In this document: positions 41,759 to 50,774 of the stretch, in pieces | Position numbering within the stretch: the first letter of the stretch is position 1 | Layout of the letters: each line of letters begins with the position of its first letter | Assembly: GCA_965249645.1 (NCBI GenBank) | Contig: CBDFML010000012.1 | Span: forward strand, 1,178,001-1,242,000 | Length of the DNA: 64,000 nucleotides | Reading direction: 5' to 3' | Source of the DNA: CAVOEB01 sp965249645 | GTDB lineage: Bacteria > Pseudomonadota > Alphaproteobacteria > UBA828 > JAPUJA01 | Translations under genes and position numbers: made by a program | The notes under the pieces: model-generated | Told to the model about the DNA's origin: nothing | The model's database searches: none | Seen by the model: the letters and a program-made list of their open reading frames with translations, nothing else

Positions 41759-43816
41759 CTAGACGTCGAGCGCGGTGACGAAGCGGGCGTTCTTCTGGAT
41801 GAAGGCGAAGCGCTTCTCGGGCTTGCGGCCCATCAGATCCTCGACCTGGCGGGCGGTACGCCGGACCGCGTCGTCGGAAATGCGGACCTGAAGCAGGGCC
41901 CGCTTGTCGGGATTCATGGTGGTCTCGCGGAGCTGCGCGGGCGGCATTTCGCCCAGGCCCTTGAAGCGGCTGATCTCGACCTTGCCCGCGCCCTTGAACG
42001 CGCTCGCCATAAGCTCTTCGCGGTGGGCGTCGTCGCGGGCGTAGAGCACGGAATCGCCGCGCGCCAGGCGGTAGAGCGGCGGCTGGGCGAGAAAAAGATG
42101 GCCGTGCGCGATCAGCTCGGGCATCTCGCGGTAAAAGAAGGTCATCAGCAGGGTCGCGATATGGGCGCCGTCGACGTCGGCGTCGGTCATGATGATGACC
42201 CGCTCGTAGCGCAGCTTGGTCAGATCGAACGCGGGGCCTGTGCCGCTGCCCAGGGCGAGGACGAGGTCGGCGAGTTCCTGGTTGGCGCGCAGCTTCTCCG
42301 CGCTGGCGGAGGCGACGTTGAGGATCTTGCCGCGCAAGGGCAACACCGCCTGGGTGTCGCGCCGGCGCGCCTGCTTGGCCGAGCCGCCCGCGGAATCGCC
42401 CTCGACCAGGAAGATCTCGGTGTCTTCGCGCCCCGCGCGCGCGCAATCGGCGAGCTTGCCCGGCAGGCGCAGCTTGCGGGTCGCCTGCTTGCGCGCGACC
42501 TCCTTTTCCTGGCGCCGGCGGCGGCGCTCGTCGGCGCGCCCGCAGATCCGCGCGAGCAACATGTTCGCCGCCTTGGGATCGCCCGAGAGCCAGTGGTCGA
42601 AGTGATCCTTGATCGCGGCCTCGACGAGGCGCTGGGCGCCGGGATTCGACAGGCGCTCCTTGGTCTGGCCCTGGAACTGGGGATCGGCGATGAACACCGA
42701 GAGCAGCGCGCAGGCGCCGCCCGTCGCGTCCTCGCCTGTGATCTGCGCCGCCGCGCGGTTGCCGACCAGTTCGCCGTACGCCTTCAGGCTGCGCGCGAGC
42801 CCGGCGCGAAAGCCCGCCTCGTGGGTGCCGCCCTGGGGCGTCGCCACGGTGTTGACGTGAGACGCGACGAACCCGTCCTCGTCCTCGGGCCAGGCGATCG
42901 CCCATTCGACCCGACCCTGGGTGCCGTTCGAGAACTGCGCCTCGCCCGTAAAGGGCGTCGGCGTGACCGCGGCGCGCTCGCCGAGCCGGGCCGCGAGGTA
43001 GTCGGCGAGCCCGCCGGGGAAATGCAGGGTGTCGCGCTCGGGCGTCGCGCTGTCGGCGCCGAGCCGGGCGGGATCGCCGGACCAGCGGATCTCGACGCCG
43101 CGAAACAGGTAGGCCTTCTCGCGCGCCATGCGGTAGAGCGTCGCGGGGCGAAACCCCGCCCCGGCGCCGAAGATCTCGGGATCGGGGTGAAAGGTGATAC
43201 TCGTGCCGCGTCGGTTCTTGACCCGGCCCGCCTTCTTGAGCTTGCCCGTGGGCGCGCCCCGGCAATAACTCTGCGTCCAGAGCTGCCGGTCGCGCGCGAC
43301 CTCGACCTCGAGCCGGTCGGAGAGCGCGTTGACCACCGAGACGCCGACCCCGTGCAGCCCGCCCGAGGTGGTGTAGACCTTGCCCGAAAACTTGCCGCCC
43401 GAATGGAGCATGGTGAGGATGACCTCGAGCGCCGACTTGCCCTTGACCTTGGGGTGGGGATCGACCGGGATGCCGCGGCCGTTGTCGCGCACGGTGAGCG
43501 CACCGTCGGCTTCCAGCACAATCTCGATCCAGTCGGCGTGACCGGCGATCGCCTCGTCCATGGCGTTGTCGAGCACTTCGGCCACGAGATGGTGGAGCGC
43601 GCGCTCATCGGTGCCGCCGATATACATGCCGGGCCGGCGCCTGACCGGTTCGAGGCCCTCAAGAACCTCGATGTCCTTTGCGGAATAGTCCTGCTTGGCG
43701 CGGCCGCGGCTAGGCGTGGCGGCGAACAGGTCGTCGCCTTTGGGCGGCTCGGCAATCTTGCGGCGGGCTCGGGCGGTCAATCCTGTCGGCTCCCAAGAAG
43801 TGAGAGGAACGGGCAT
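41759..43816 (-). CDS. parE: DNA topoisomerase IV subunit B
   Basis: ParE is the ATPase subunit of topoisomerase IV, which separates replicated chromosomes. The 685 residues begin with an extra basic stretch and then SAKDIEVLEGLEPVRRRPGMYIGG. The GHKL ATPase motifs are DNAMDEAIAG, DNGRGIPVD and SGGLHGVGVSVVNALS; the Toprim motif is EGDSAGGSAKQARRR with TDADVDGAHIATLL. The C-terminus is the short GyrB/ParE type without an insertion. parC is not in the window. The gene is divergent from the first exporter, 113 bases away. Confidence 0.94.
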   Translation of the reverse strand: MPVPLTSWEPTGLTARARRKIAEPPKGDDLFAATPSRGRAKQDYSAKDIEVLEGLEPVRRRPGMYIGGTDERALHHLVAEVLDNAMDEAIAGHADWIEIVLEADGALTVRDNGRGIPVDPHPKVKGKSALEVILTMLHSGGKFSGKVYTTSGGLHGVGVSVVNALSDRLEVEVARDRQLWTQSYCRGAPTGKLKKAGRVKNRRGTSITFHPDPEIFGAGAGFRPATLYRMAREKAYLFRGVEIRWSGDPARLGADSATPERDTLHFPGGLADYLAARLGERAAVTPTPFTGEAQFSNGTQGRVEWAIAWPEDEDGFVASHVNTVATPQGGTHEAGFRAGLARSLKAYGELVGNRAAAQITGEDATGGACALLSVFIADPQFQGQTKERLSNPGAQRLVEAAIKDHFDHWLSGDPKAANMLLARICGRADERRRRRQEKEVARKQATRKLRLPGKLADCARAGREDTEIFLVEGDSAGGSAKQARRRDTQAVLPLRGKILNVASASAEKLRANQELADLVLALGSGTGPAFDLTKLRYERVIIMTDADVDGAHIATLLMTFFYREMPELIAHGHLFLAQPPLYRLARGDSVLYARDDAHREELMASAFKGAGKVEISRFKGLGEMPPAQLRETTMNPDKRALLQVRISDDAVRRTARQVEDLMGRKPEKRFAFIQKNARFVTALDV

Positions 43817-43929
43817 ATCCGGGGGTTTGGATCGCCTCTATACCAATATATGGTACGACAGGGAATGCCAAAGCGAAAGCCGCCCCTGCCCGCTTGCCGC
43901 CCGGCGCGCCCGGTGCTAGAGCCTAGGCC

Positions 43930-44886
43930 ATGTCTTCCGACGACCCTGTAAGCGGCGGCTTCGCCCCCTTCTACCGGAAGGTGCGCTACGCCCCCCTGGT
44001 CATCCTGTTCATGTTCGCGGGCGTCTACGGCCTGTCGTTTTCGCTCAACCGGATCGGGATTACCGCAGGCATCCCCTTCCTCGCCTACATGTTCTGGCAA
44101 GCGGTTGGCGCGGGCCTGATCGCGTTCACGCTCCACGGCGCGCTGGCGCGCCGCGGCCTCCGCGTCGATCGGGTGGCGCTGCGCGCCTACCTCGTCATGG
44201 CGGTGATCGGCATGATCGTGCCGTTCACGATCTACGCCTTCGTAGCGCCCAAGCTGCCCGCCGGCATCGTCGGACTGACCCTCGCGCTGATCCCGATCCT
44301 GACCTACCTGTTCGCGCTTTCCATGCGGCTCGAGGTGTTCATGGTGATCCGCCTGCTCGGCATCGTCCTCGGCTTTGCCGGCGTGCTGATGATCGTGCTG
44401 CCCGAAACCAGCCTGCCGAGCCGCGACATGGTCGGCTGGGTGCTGGTCGCGATGGCGGCGCCGGTCTGTCTCGCGGCCATGTCGGTCAGCATCGTCCGTC
44501 TGCGCCCGCCCAACATGAGCTCACTCGAACTGACCGCGGGCATCCTGGTGACCTCGGCCCTGCTGATGGTGCCGATCGCCGCGGTCACGGATACCTGGTG
44601 GTGGTTCGCCGCCCCGTTCGACGCGGGCGACGGCGCGCTGCTGGGGATCGCGCTGATCCAGATGCTGATGTGGTTCGGCGTGATCGAACTGATCCGCCTC
44701 TCCGGCCCGGTCTTTCTCACCATGGTCGACAATCTCTCGACGCTCAGCGGCGTGGGCTGGGGTATCCTGCTGTTTGCCGAGGTCCACTCGTTGTGGATCT
44801 GGGGCGCGCTCGGCCTGCTGCTGCCCGCGGTCTTCCTGGTCAACTTCACGTCCGGCGCGGTGCGCCAGAAGGGCACCCTGACCTAA
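43930..44886 (+). CDS. EamA/DMT-family exporter 1
   Basis: This drug/metabolite transporter of the inner membrane has 318 residues and about ten spans as two EamA halves. Family features seen in all six copies here: LNRIGITAGIPFLAYMFWQAVGAGL near 37-61, APKLPAGIVGLTLALIP near 95-111, LPETSLPSRDMVGWVLV near 157-173 and GVGWGILLFAEVHSLWIWG near 276-294. It is the first gene of the array and is separated from exporter 2 by 119 bases of AT-rich DNA. Probable export of an amino acid or related compound; not proven. Confidence 0.9.
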   Translation: MSSDDPVSGGFAPFYRKVRYAPLVILFMFAGVYGLSFSLNRIGITAGIPFLAYMFWQAVGAGLIAFTLHGALARRGLRVDRVALRAYLVMAVIGMIVPFTIYAFVAPKLPAGIVGLTLALIPILTYLFALSMRLEVFMVIRLLGIVLGFAGVLMIVLPETSLPSRDMVGWVLVAMAAPVCLAAMSVSIVRLRPPNMSSLELTAGILVTSALLMVPIAAVTDTWWWFAAPFDAGDGALLGIALIQMLMWFGVIELIRLSGPVFLTMVDNLSTLSGVGWGILLFAEVHSLWIWGALGLLLPAVFLVNFTSGAVRQKGTLT

Positions 44887-45005
44887 AGCGCCCGGGTGCG
44901 GCGAGGGGCCCAAAGAATCTTATTTCGCTTAGCAATGTCTACCTCTAACATGCTGTTATAAAATATATTTTTCTGTCGTCGTTTTCCGCAATCCAGCGAG
45001 CCGTT

Positions 45006-45959
45006 ATGAGCCAACCGTCCCGATCCGGTCCGAGCGGACTGCGCCGCCATCTCGGCAGCACGAACCCGCTGGCGCTTCTCCTCCTGCTCAACAACGGCAT
45101 CCTGTTCGGGCTGTTCTTCTCGATCAACCGGGTGGCCATGACCGAGGGCGTGCCGCTCGGCGCCTATATCACCTGGCAAGGGCTGGGCTCAGGCCTTCTC
45201 CTGCTGGCGTTCGGCGCGATCTTCGGCGGCCTGCCCGGGCTCACCTGCGCGCATATCAAGAGCTATCTCGCGATCGGCATCCCGGGCTTCATCGTCAGCT
45301 GGGGCATGGCGGCGTTCATCGCGCCGAAGATTCCCATCGGCGTCTTCGCGATCATTAATTCTCTGACCCCGATCATTACCTACGGGCTGGTTCTGACCGC
45401 CCGCCTGGAGCGCTTTCACGGAGTGCGCATGATCGGGCTGCTGCTCGGCTTCGGCGGCGTGCTGGTGCTCATGCTGCCCGAATCCAGCCTGCCCGAGCGG
45501 AAGATGGCTATCTGGGTGCTGGTCGCCGTAATCGCGCCGCTGGCGTTGGCGCTTTCGACCGTGTGGATGCAGACACTGCGCCCGGCGGGCAGTTCGTCGG
45601 CGGGCATGGGCGCGGGCGTCATGCTGGCCTCCGGCCTCATCGCCTTGCCGATCATGCTGGCGATGGGCGACTGGTGGTTCTTCGACGGCCCCTGGGGCGA
45701 GGGCCACTGGGCCATGATCGGAGCCATCGTGGTATCGGCGATCCTGTGGTCCGTCGCCTTCGAGATTGTGCGCATGGTCGGGCCGCTGCTGTTCACCTTC
45801 GTCGACTACATTTCGATGCTGACCGGCATCGGCTGGGGCATCCTGATCTTCGGCGAAGCCCATTCCGGCTGGGTCTGGGGTACGGTCGGGCTGATGCTGG
45901 TTGCGATCTACCTGGTCAACAAGACCGGCGACGCGGCCCGGCTCGATACGGATCGCTGA
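45006..45959 (+). CDS. EamA/DMT-family exporter 2
   Basis: This paralogue of exporter 1 has 317 residues. It keeps the same markers: INRVAMTEGVPLGAYITWQGLGSGL, APKIPIGVFAIINSLTP, LPESSLPERKMAIWVLV and GIGWGILIFGEAHSGWVWG. The 119-base gap before it is AT-rich (ATAAAATATATTTTT at 44959), so it could have its own promoter. The start ATG (45006) is followed by a hydrophilic SQPSRSGPSGLRRH stretch. The next gene is on the other strand, 20 bases from its stop. Confidence 0.9.
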   Translation: MSQPSRSGPSGLRRHLGSTNPLALLLLLNNGILFGLFFSINRVAMTEGVPLGAYITWQGLGSGLLLLAFGAIFGGLPGLTCAHIKSYLAIGIPGFIVSWGMAAFIAPKIPIGVFAIINSLTPIITYGLVLTARLERFHGVRMIGLLLGFGGVLVLMLPESSLPERKMAIWVLVAVIAPLALALSTVWMQTLRPAGSSSAGMGAGVMLASGLIALPIMLAMGDWWFFDGPWGEGHWAMIGAIVVSAILWSVAFEIVRMVGPLLFTFVDYISMLTGIGWGILIFGEAHSGWVWGTVGLMLVAIYLVNKTGDAARLDTDR

Positions 45960-45978
45960 GCGGGGAGCCGACGGCCGC

Positions 45979-46989
45979 TTAGCTGTAGAGAACGATACAG
46001 CGTACCTCGATGCTTTGGCGATCAGGGGCGTCGGACGGGGTGGCCCGATCATTGAAGGCGGTGTGAAAACTGAAGCTGCACGGCGCGCCGCCCTCGCCGG
46101 CGTCGGAATCCGCCCGGACGCCGCGCGAACGGGCAAACCCGCCCGCGGAATCCCACTGTTTGATTAACAGGGCCTCGTCGCGCGTCATCGCCGGGTAGTA
46201 CCACCAGCCGTGGCGCGGCGCGTACTTGGCGGCGTAATTTTCGCCGATCCGGTCCTGGTAGTGGATTTCGTAGACGACCAAGTCCTCCGGGATCACGGTC
46301 TGCCCGTCGCACAACGCGATCGGGTGGATCGCGACGGGCTCGGGCGCAATGTTGCGCCACAGGTTGATCATGGCGAACCGCCCGTTCTCGCCGAGCGCGC
46401 GTTCGACCTTATCGGGATCGAGAAGGGCTTGGCCCTCGTCGAGCACCGAACGCAGCGTATCGTTGACGCTCGGCGGCTTTGCCAGATCGCGCAAGCGCTG
46501 CGGTCCGCTGGTCAGCGTGTAGTCGCCATGTACATCGTGGGCCGGTTCCTGCACTTCCTGACCGCCCGCGATGCGCTTTTTGCTCTTTTTGCCGGCCTCC
46601 GAGCGGATATTGTGGTCGAAGGCGAATACCCGGGCGGCACCGGTGGCCTCCTGCACGATCCAGGCGCATTCAGCGTAGTAGTCCTGCACCACCTGCCGGT
46701 GATTGTAGAAATCGAGATCGGAGCGCGCGAGAGGCCGTAAGAACAACTCGAACCCGTGAGTTTCGATGGTGCGGCGCTGGGACCGGTTCAGACGCCGTGC
46801 GTCGTTGACGACCAGCTCCAACTCGACCATCGACGCACCTTCCGTGCCCGCGTCGTTGCCGTCACGGTCGCGACGGGTTAGCACTTTGCCGTTTCTGTAC
46901 AGCGAGGATTTGACGGACGGCGCCATGTAGTTGAGCGCCCCGAGCGTGCCCGGAGCGTGCAACGCGGTCGCGGATGTCGTCGTCACCAT
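45979..46989 (-). CDS. CmcJ/NvfI-family oxidoreductase (Fe(II)/2OG-like)
   Basis: The 336-residue product resembles CmcJ of cephamycin biosynthesis and fungal AsaB/NvfI-type proteins. Markers are the strand FELFLRPLARSDLDFYNHRQVVQDYY (near 83-108), FAFDHNIRSEAG (near 123-134) and VHGDYT (near 151-156), the latter carrying a likely His/Asp pair of a mononuclear site, then IAPEPVAIHPIALCD. The reaction is unknown in bacteria outside cephamycin. It follows the enoyl-CoA hydratase gene by 27 bases on the same strand, so they form an operon inside the exporter array. Confidence 0.82.
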   Translation of the reverse strand: MVTTTSATALHAPGTLGALNYMAPSVKSSLYRNGKVLTRRDRDGNDAGTEGASMVELELVVNDARRLNRSQRRTIETHGFELFLRPLARSDLDFYNHRQVVQDYYAECAWIVQEATGAARVFAFDHNIRSEAGKKSKKRIAGGQEVQEPAHDVHGDYTLTSGPQRLRDLAKPPSVNDTLRSVLDEGQALLDPDKVERALGENGRFAMINLWRNIAPEPVAIHPIALCDGQTVIPEDLVVYEIHYQDRIGENYAAKYAPRHGWWYYPAMTRDEALLIKQWDSAGGFARSRGVRADSDAGEGGAPCSFSFHTAFNDRATPSDAPDRQSIEVRCIVLYS

Positions 46990-47016
46990 TGTAAAGCGTC
47001 CTTGGCCATCGTTGTC

Positions 47017-47814
47017 TCAACCTTGCCAGGCGGGCGGGCGTTTTTCCAGGAAGGCGGCAATGCCCTCCTTGCCCTCGTCGGTCTCGCGAAGGCTGGCGAT
47101 AAGTTCGGCGGTTTCCTCTGCCAGGGCGGCGTCGATGGGGCGGTCGCGAAATTGCTCCACAGCAGCCTTCGCCGCGGCCTGTGCGTTCGGCCCGCCTTTG
47201 GTGAACTCGGCCAGAAGACGATCGCGCACGGCAATGAGCTGATCGGGCGCGACCACTTCGCTCACGAGGCCGATCCTGTGCGCTTCGTCGGTGCCAAACC
47301 GCTCCGCGGTTACGAAGTAGCGCCGCGCCGCGCGGGGCCCCATGGCGCGGATGACATAGGGCGCGACCACCGCGGGCGCGAGTCCGAGGCGCACTTCAGA
47401 TAGCGAAAACACCGCGCCGTCGACGGCAACGGCGACGTCGCACGCCGCGACGAGACCGAGGCCGCCGGCGATCGCTGCGCCCTGAATGAGCACCAGGGTC
47501 GGGCGGGGAAAGCGGTCGAGCCGATCGAGCATGACCGCCAGCGCGCGCGCCTGAGCGCGGTTTTCCTCGGCGCTCGCCCGGGCCGCGCGGGCCATATAGT
47601 TGAGATCGGCCCCGGCCGAGAAGCTCTTGCCGTTGCCCTGAAGGACGAGGGCGCGGAGCGTCTTATCGAGCGCGAGATCGGCGAACGCGTCGCTCAACGC
47701 GCCAATCAGCTCTTCATCGAAGGCGTTGCGGACCTCGGGCCGGTTGAGCGTCGCCGTCGCGACCCCGGCCTCGGTCACCTCGATCAGGAGCTTTGCTTCC
47801 CCCGTATCCGCCAT
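47017..47814 (-). CDS. Enoyl-CoA hydratase/isomerase (methylglutaconyl-CoA hydratase-like)
   Basis: The product has 265 residues and a crotonase fold. Markers are RPEVRNAFDEELIGALSDAF (near 25-44), the oxyanion-hole regions KSFSAGADLNYMARAARAS (near 62-80) and GAAIAGGLGLVAACDVAVA (near 106-124), then EVRLGLAPAVVAPYVIRAMG. The SAGADLNYM stretch resembles LiuC/AtuE methylglutaconyl-CoA hydratases. The catalytic glutamates usual at these positions are not obvious, and an isomerase role is open. ATG at 47814 was chosen over the longer frame to 48009, whose extra 65 residues look like non-coding translation. Confidence 0.87.
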   Translation of the reverse strand: MADTGEAKLLIEVTEAGVATATLNRPEVRNAFDEELIGALSDAFADLALDKTLRALVLQGNGKSFSAGADLNYMARAARASAEENRAQARALAVMLDRLDRFPRPTLVLIQGAAIAGGLGLVAACDVAVAVDGAVFSLSEVRLGLAPAVVAPYVIRAMGPRAARRYFVTAERFGTDEAHRIGLVSEVVAPDQLIAVRDRLLAEFTKGGPNAQAAAKAAVEQFRDRPIDAALAEETAELIASLRETDEGKEGIAAFLEKRPPAWQG

Positions 47815-48019
47815 GGTGCTGCATCCTTCGCCAAGGTCCACTCGGGTCGTCTCAACGCAAGTGTTTAGCACGACCCCATAGATTTTGGTGAGCTTGACGC
47901 CGATTCCGTATAGAAAGGATTGTTTCGCGCAGGGACATTTCCGCCCCGGCAACCGATTGTCGACGAGAACAACGAATTCCACAGGCCGCTGAAGTTGCAG
48001 GCGCGGCAATGAGGCTCCC

Positions 48020-48925
48020 TTGATTGCACGCCACTGGCCGATTACGGTCGTTCTGTTTGTCGCCCTCGCCTACAGTTTTACCTTCGTGCTCAACCGCTAC
48101 GTCGGCGAAGCGGGCATCCCGTTCTTCGCCTATGTCTTCTGGCAAGCCCTCGGCGGCGGGCTGATCATGTTCGCCATCAGCCTCGCGCGCAGGCGATTGC
48201 CGCCGCTCGACTGGCCGCACGTCCGTGCTTATCTCGTCTTCAGCCTGCTCGGGGTCGCTTATCCCTTCAGCGTGCTGGCCTTCGTGGCGCCCAAAGTGCC
48301 GGTCGGGGTCATCGTCATCGGCCTGGGGTTCGTTCCCATACTGACTTACGGCATCTCGCTCGCGATCAGGACCGAGCGGTTCGTCTGGCTGCGCTCGTTG
48401 GGCATCCTGCTGGCCCTCGGTGGGGTTCTGCTCATTGTGGTGCCCGACACCAGCCTGCCTTCGCCCGACATGGTGGGCTGGGTGCTCCTTTCGTTTACCG
48501 CTCCGCACTCGTTCGCCATCGTGACGGTCGCCGGCGAAATCCTGCAGCCGGCGAAGTCGGATTCACTGGCCACCACCGCCGCAACGCTGATCACCGCCGG
48601 CCTCTGCCTGATTCCCCTGATGGCAATCACCGGCGAATGGTGGGTATTCAATGCACCCCTCGATCGTGCGGATGGCGCGGTCGCGCTTGCCATATTGATC
48701 ATCGGATTCAGCTGGGCCGGGTTTTTCATCGTCGCACGGTTACGCGGCGCCGTGTTCTGGACCCAGTCGAATTACTTCGAAACCCTGTTTGGCATCGGCT
48801 GGGGCATTCTGCTTTACCATGAGCGGCACTCGCCATGGATCTGGGCCGCAGCCGCTAGCGTGCTGATCGGCCTGCTGCTGGTCACCAAGACCGGTCAGTC
48901 AGCGCGCAGACTCCAGACCCCATGA
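48020..48925 (+). CDS. EamA/DMT-family exporter 3
   Basis: This paralogue has 301 residues. The start is a TTG at 48020: the ATG at 48009 is in the same frame but meets a stop after four codons, and GAGG lies about six bases before the TTG. Markers are LNRYVGEAGIPFFAYVFWQALGGGL, APKVPVGVIVIGLGFVP, VPDTSLPSPDMVGWVLL and GIGWGILLYHERHSPWIW. It is the first of four genes joined by 4-base overlaps. It is divergent from the enoyl-CoA hydratase, 205 bases apart, so a promoter for both directions lies there. Confidence 0.88.
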   Translation: MIARHWPITVVLFVALAYSFTFVLNRYVGEAGIPFFAYVFWQALGGGLIMFAISLARRRLPPLDWPHVRAYLVFSLLGVAYPFSVLAFVAPKVPVGVIVIGLGFVPILTYGISLAIRTERFVWLRSLGILLALGGVLLIVVPDTSLPSPDMVGWVLLSFTAPHSFAIVTVAGEILQPAKSDSLATTAATLITAGLCLIPLMAITGEWWVFNAPLDRADGAVALAILIIGFSWAGFFIVARLRGAVFWTQSNYFETLFGIGWGILLYHERHSPWIWAAAASVLIGLLLVTKTGQSARRLQTP

Positions 48926-49854
48926 CCGAGCACGCCTCTGCCCCGGCGCCCCGGCGCGCGCCACCCGCGGCCTATGTCATGATGTTGGCCACGGGCTGCT
49001 TCTATGGCCTGCAGATCTCGCTCAACAAGGTCGCGACGACCGGCGGCGTACCGCCCGTGGCGCTCATCTTCTGGACGGTGCTGGGCTCGGGATTGATCCT
49101 GCTGGGGTTAACCGCAATCCGGGGCCGCATCCCCAAGCTCGACGGCCCTCACTTGCTGTCTTACGTGTTGATGGGCGTCGTCGGCGTCGGCGGCCCGAAT
49201 ATTCTGCTCGCCTATGTCGCACCCAGGATCCCGGCCGGGATCGTCGCCATGACACTGACGCTAGTGCCCATGCTGGTCTATGGCCTGGCGCTGCTGTTGC
49301 GGATGGAAGGCTTTCGCTGGCTGCGTTTTTCCGGGCTGGTTCTGGGTTTTGCGGGCATGCTGCTGATGGTGGCCCCCACGGCGAGCCTGCCGGAGCCCGA
49401 GATGGTGGGTTGGTTGCTCGTCGCGCTCGCCGCGCCATTTTGCTTCGCCGTGTTTGTCATTTCAGGCGAGCGCTGGCGGCCGCCGGAGACGGATTCCCTA
49501 GCACTGGCGGCCGGTGGGATCATGACCGCCGCCATCTTCTGCCTCGTCGTGACCGCCGCAACCGGCCAATGGTGGTTCGGGAGCGCCCCTTTCGATTGGA
49601 CCGACGCGTCGATCCTGTTCATCATGGCGATTCAGGTCGCGACTTACGTCATGTTCTTCGAGTGCATCCGCATCTCCAGCTCGGTCTTTTATTCGACCGT
49701 CGCCTATCCGGAGACGCTGTTCGGCGTCGCCTGGGGTTATGTCATCTTCAGCGAAGCCCATAGCGCGTGGGCCTGGGCGGCGCTCGCCCTGTTGCTGGGC
49801 GGGATCTACCTCGTCAACCGGAGCTCGAAAGCCGGCGTGGAGCCGGGATCATGA
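48922..49854 (+). CDS. EamA/DMT-family exporter 4
   Basis: This paralogue has 310 residues. It starts MTEHASAPAPRRAPPAAYVMMLATGCFYGLQ; the same cytoplasmic N-terminus APAPRRAPPAAY recurs in exporter 5, so these two are the newest duplicates. Markers are LNKVATTGGVPPVALIFWTVLGSGL, APRIPAGIVAMTLTLVP, APTASLPEPEMVGWLLV and GVAWGYVIFSEAHSAWAW. ATGA overlaps join it to exporters 3 and 5. Confidence 0.9.
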   Translation: MTEHASAPAPRRAPPAAYVMMLATGCFYGLQISLNKVATTGGVPPVALIFWTVLGSGLILLGLTAIRGRIPKLDGPHLLSYVLMGVVGVGGPNILLAYVAPRIPAGIVAMTLTLVPMLVYGLALLLRMEGFRWLRFSGLVLGFAGMLLMVAPTASLPEPEMVGWLLVALAAPFCFAVFVISGERWRPPETDSLALAAGGIMTAAIFCLVVTAATGQWWFGSAPFDWTDASILFIMAIQVATYVMFFECIRISSSVFYSTVAYPETLFGVAWGYVIFSEAHSAWAWAALALLLGGIYLVNRSSKAGVEPGS

Positions 49855-50774
49855 CCGGGCGCGCCGCCGCCGCCCCGGCACCGCGGCGCGCCCCGCCCGC
49901 TGCCTACCTCATGCTGTTGGCCATAGGCTGTTTTTACGGCCTGCAGCTGACGCTGACCAAGGTCGCAACGACGGGCGGCATTCCGCCCGTTCCGCTCACT
50001 TTTTGGACTGCGCTGGGCTCGGGCCTGATCCTGTTCGTCATCAACGCGTTTCGTGGTCACTATCCCAAGGTCGATTTTTCGCATGTCCGGGCCTATCTGC
50101 TGGTCGGCGTCATCGGGTACGGCGCTCCCTACATTCTGCTCGCCTATGTCGCGCCCAAGATCCCCGCCGGGATCGTTGCCATGACCCTGTCGCTGAACCC
50201 GATAATCGTCTACGGCCTGGCACTGCTGATCCGCATGGAAGGCTTCCGCGGACTCCGCTTTTTCGGTCTCGTTCTGGGGTTTGCCGGCATGGTGCTGCTG
50301 GTGGCGCCCGAGGCGAGCCTGCCGGAGCCGGGCATGGCCCTGTGGGTGATCATCTGCCTGGCGGGTCCGCTGTGTTTTGCCCTCGTGATGATAGGGAGCG
50401 ATCTGTGGCGTCCACCGGAAACGGATTCGCTGGCTCTAGCCGGCGGTGGGCTGCTAACCGGCGCGCTGTTCTGCCTGCTGGTCACCATCGTGACGGGCGA
50501 CTGGTGGTTCTTCGAAGGCTCGTTCGACTGGGCAGACGCGTCCATCCCCATCATCGCGATCATCCAGGTCGCGAACTGGACCATGTTTTATGCGACGATT
50601 CGCATCGCTGGCGCCGTGTTCTTCTCGACGGTCAGTTACCCGGAGACCCTTTTCGGCATCGCCTGGGGCTATTTGATCCTGAGCGAAACCCACAGCGGAT
50701 GGGTGTGGGGCGCCCTCGTGCTGCTCCTGGCCGGGATCTACCTCGTCAACCGGCGCGCAAAGGATACGGGATGA
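49851..50774 (+). CDS. EamA/DMT-family exporter 5
   Basis: The product has 307 residues, from ATG at 49851 (the longer frame upstream is the exporter 4 shadow). It is the closest paralogue of exporter 4: APAPRRAPPAAYLMLLAIGCFYGLQ, LTKVATTGGIPPVPLTFWTALGSGL, APKIPAGIVAMTLSLNP, APEASLPEPGMALWVII and GIAWGYLILSETHSGWVW. It replaces the usual Asn of the first motif (LN in the others) with Thr (LTKV). That position lines the first span, so substrate choice may have changed. Confidence 0.9.
   Translation: MTGRAAAAPAPRRAPPAAYLMLLAIGCFYGLQLTLTKVATTGGIPPVPLTFWTALGSGLILFVINAFRGHYPKVDFSHVRAYLLVGVIGYGAPYILLAYVAPKIPAGIVAMTLSLNPIIVYGLALLIRMEGFRGLRFFGLVLGFAGMVLLVAPEASLPEPGMALWVIICLAGPLCFALVMIGSDLWRPPETDSLALAGGGLLTGALFCLLVTIVTGDWWFFEGSFDWADASIPIIAIIQVANWTMFYATIRIAGAVFFSTVSYPETLFGIAWGYLILSETHSGWVWGALVLLLAGIYLVNRRAKDTG

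Noticed and set aside
42023..43951. A 642-residue open frame on the plus strand opposite parE
   Set aside because: It is a high-GC shadow of parE, whose motifs and start are clear. It has no family match and no ribosome site of its own.
47815..48009. Extended N-terminus of the enoyl-CoA hydratase to 48009
   Set aside because: The added 65 residues (LQRPVEFVVLVDNRL and on) have no crotonase likeness and would cover the only room for the promoter shared with exporter 3.
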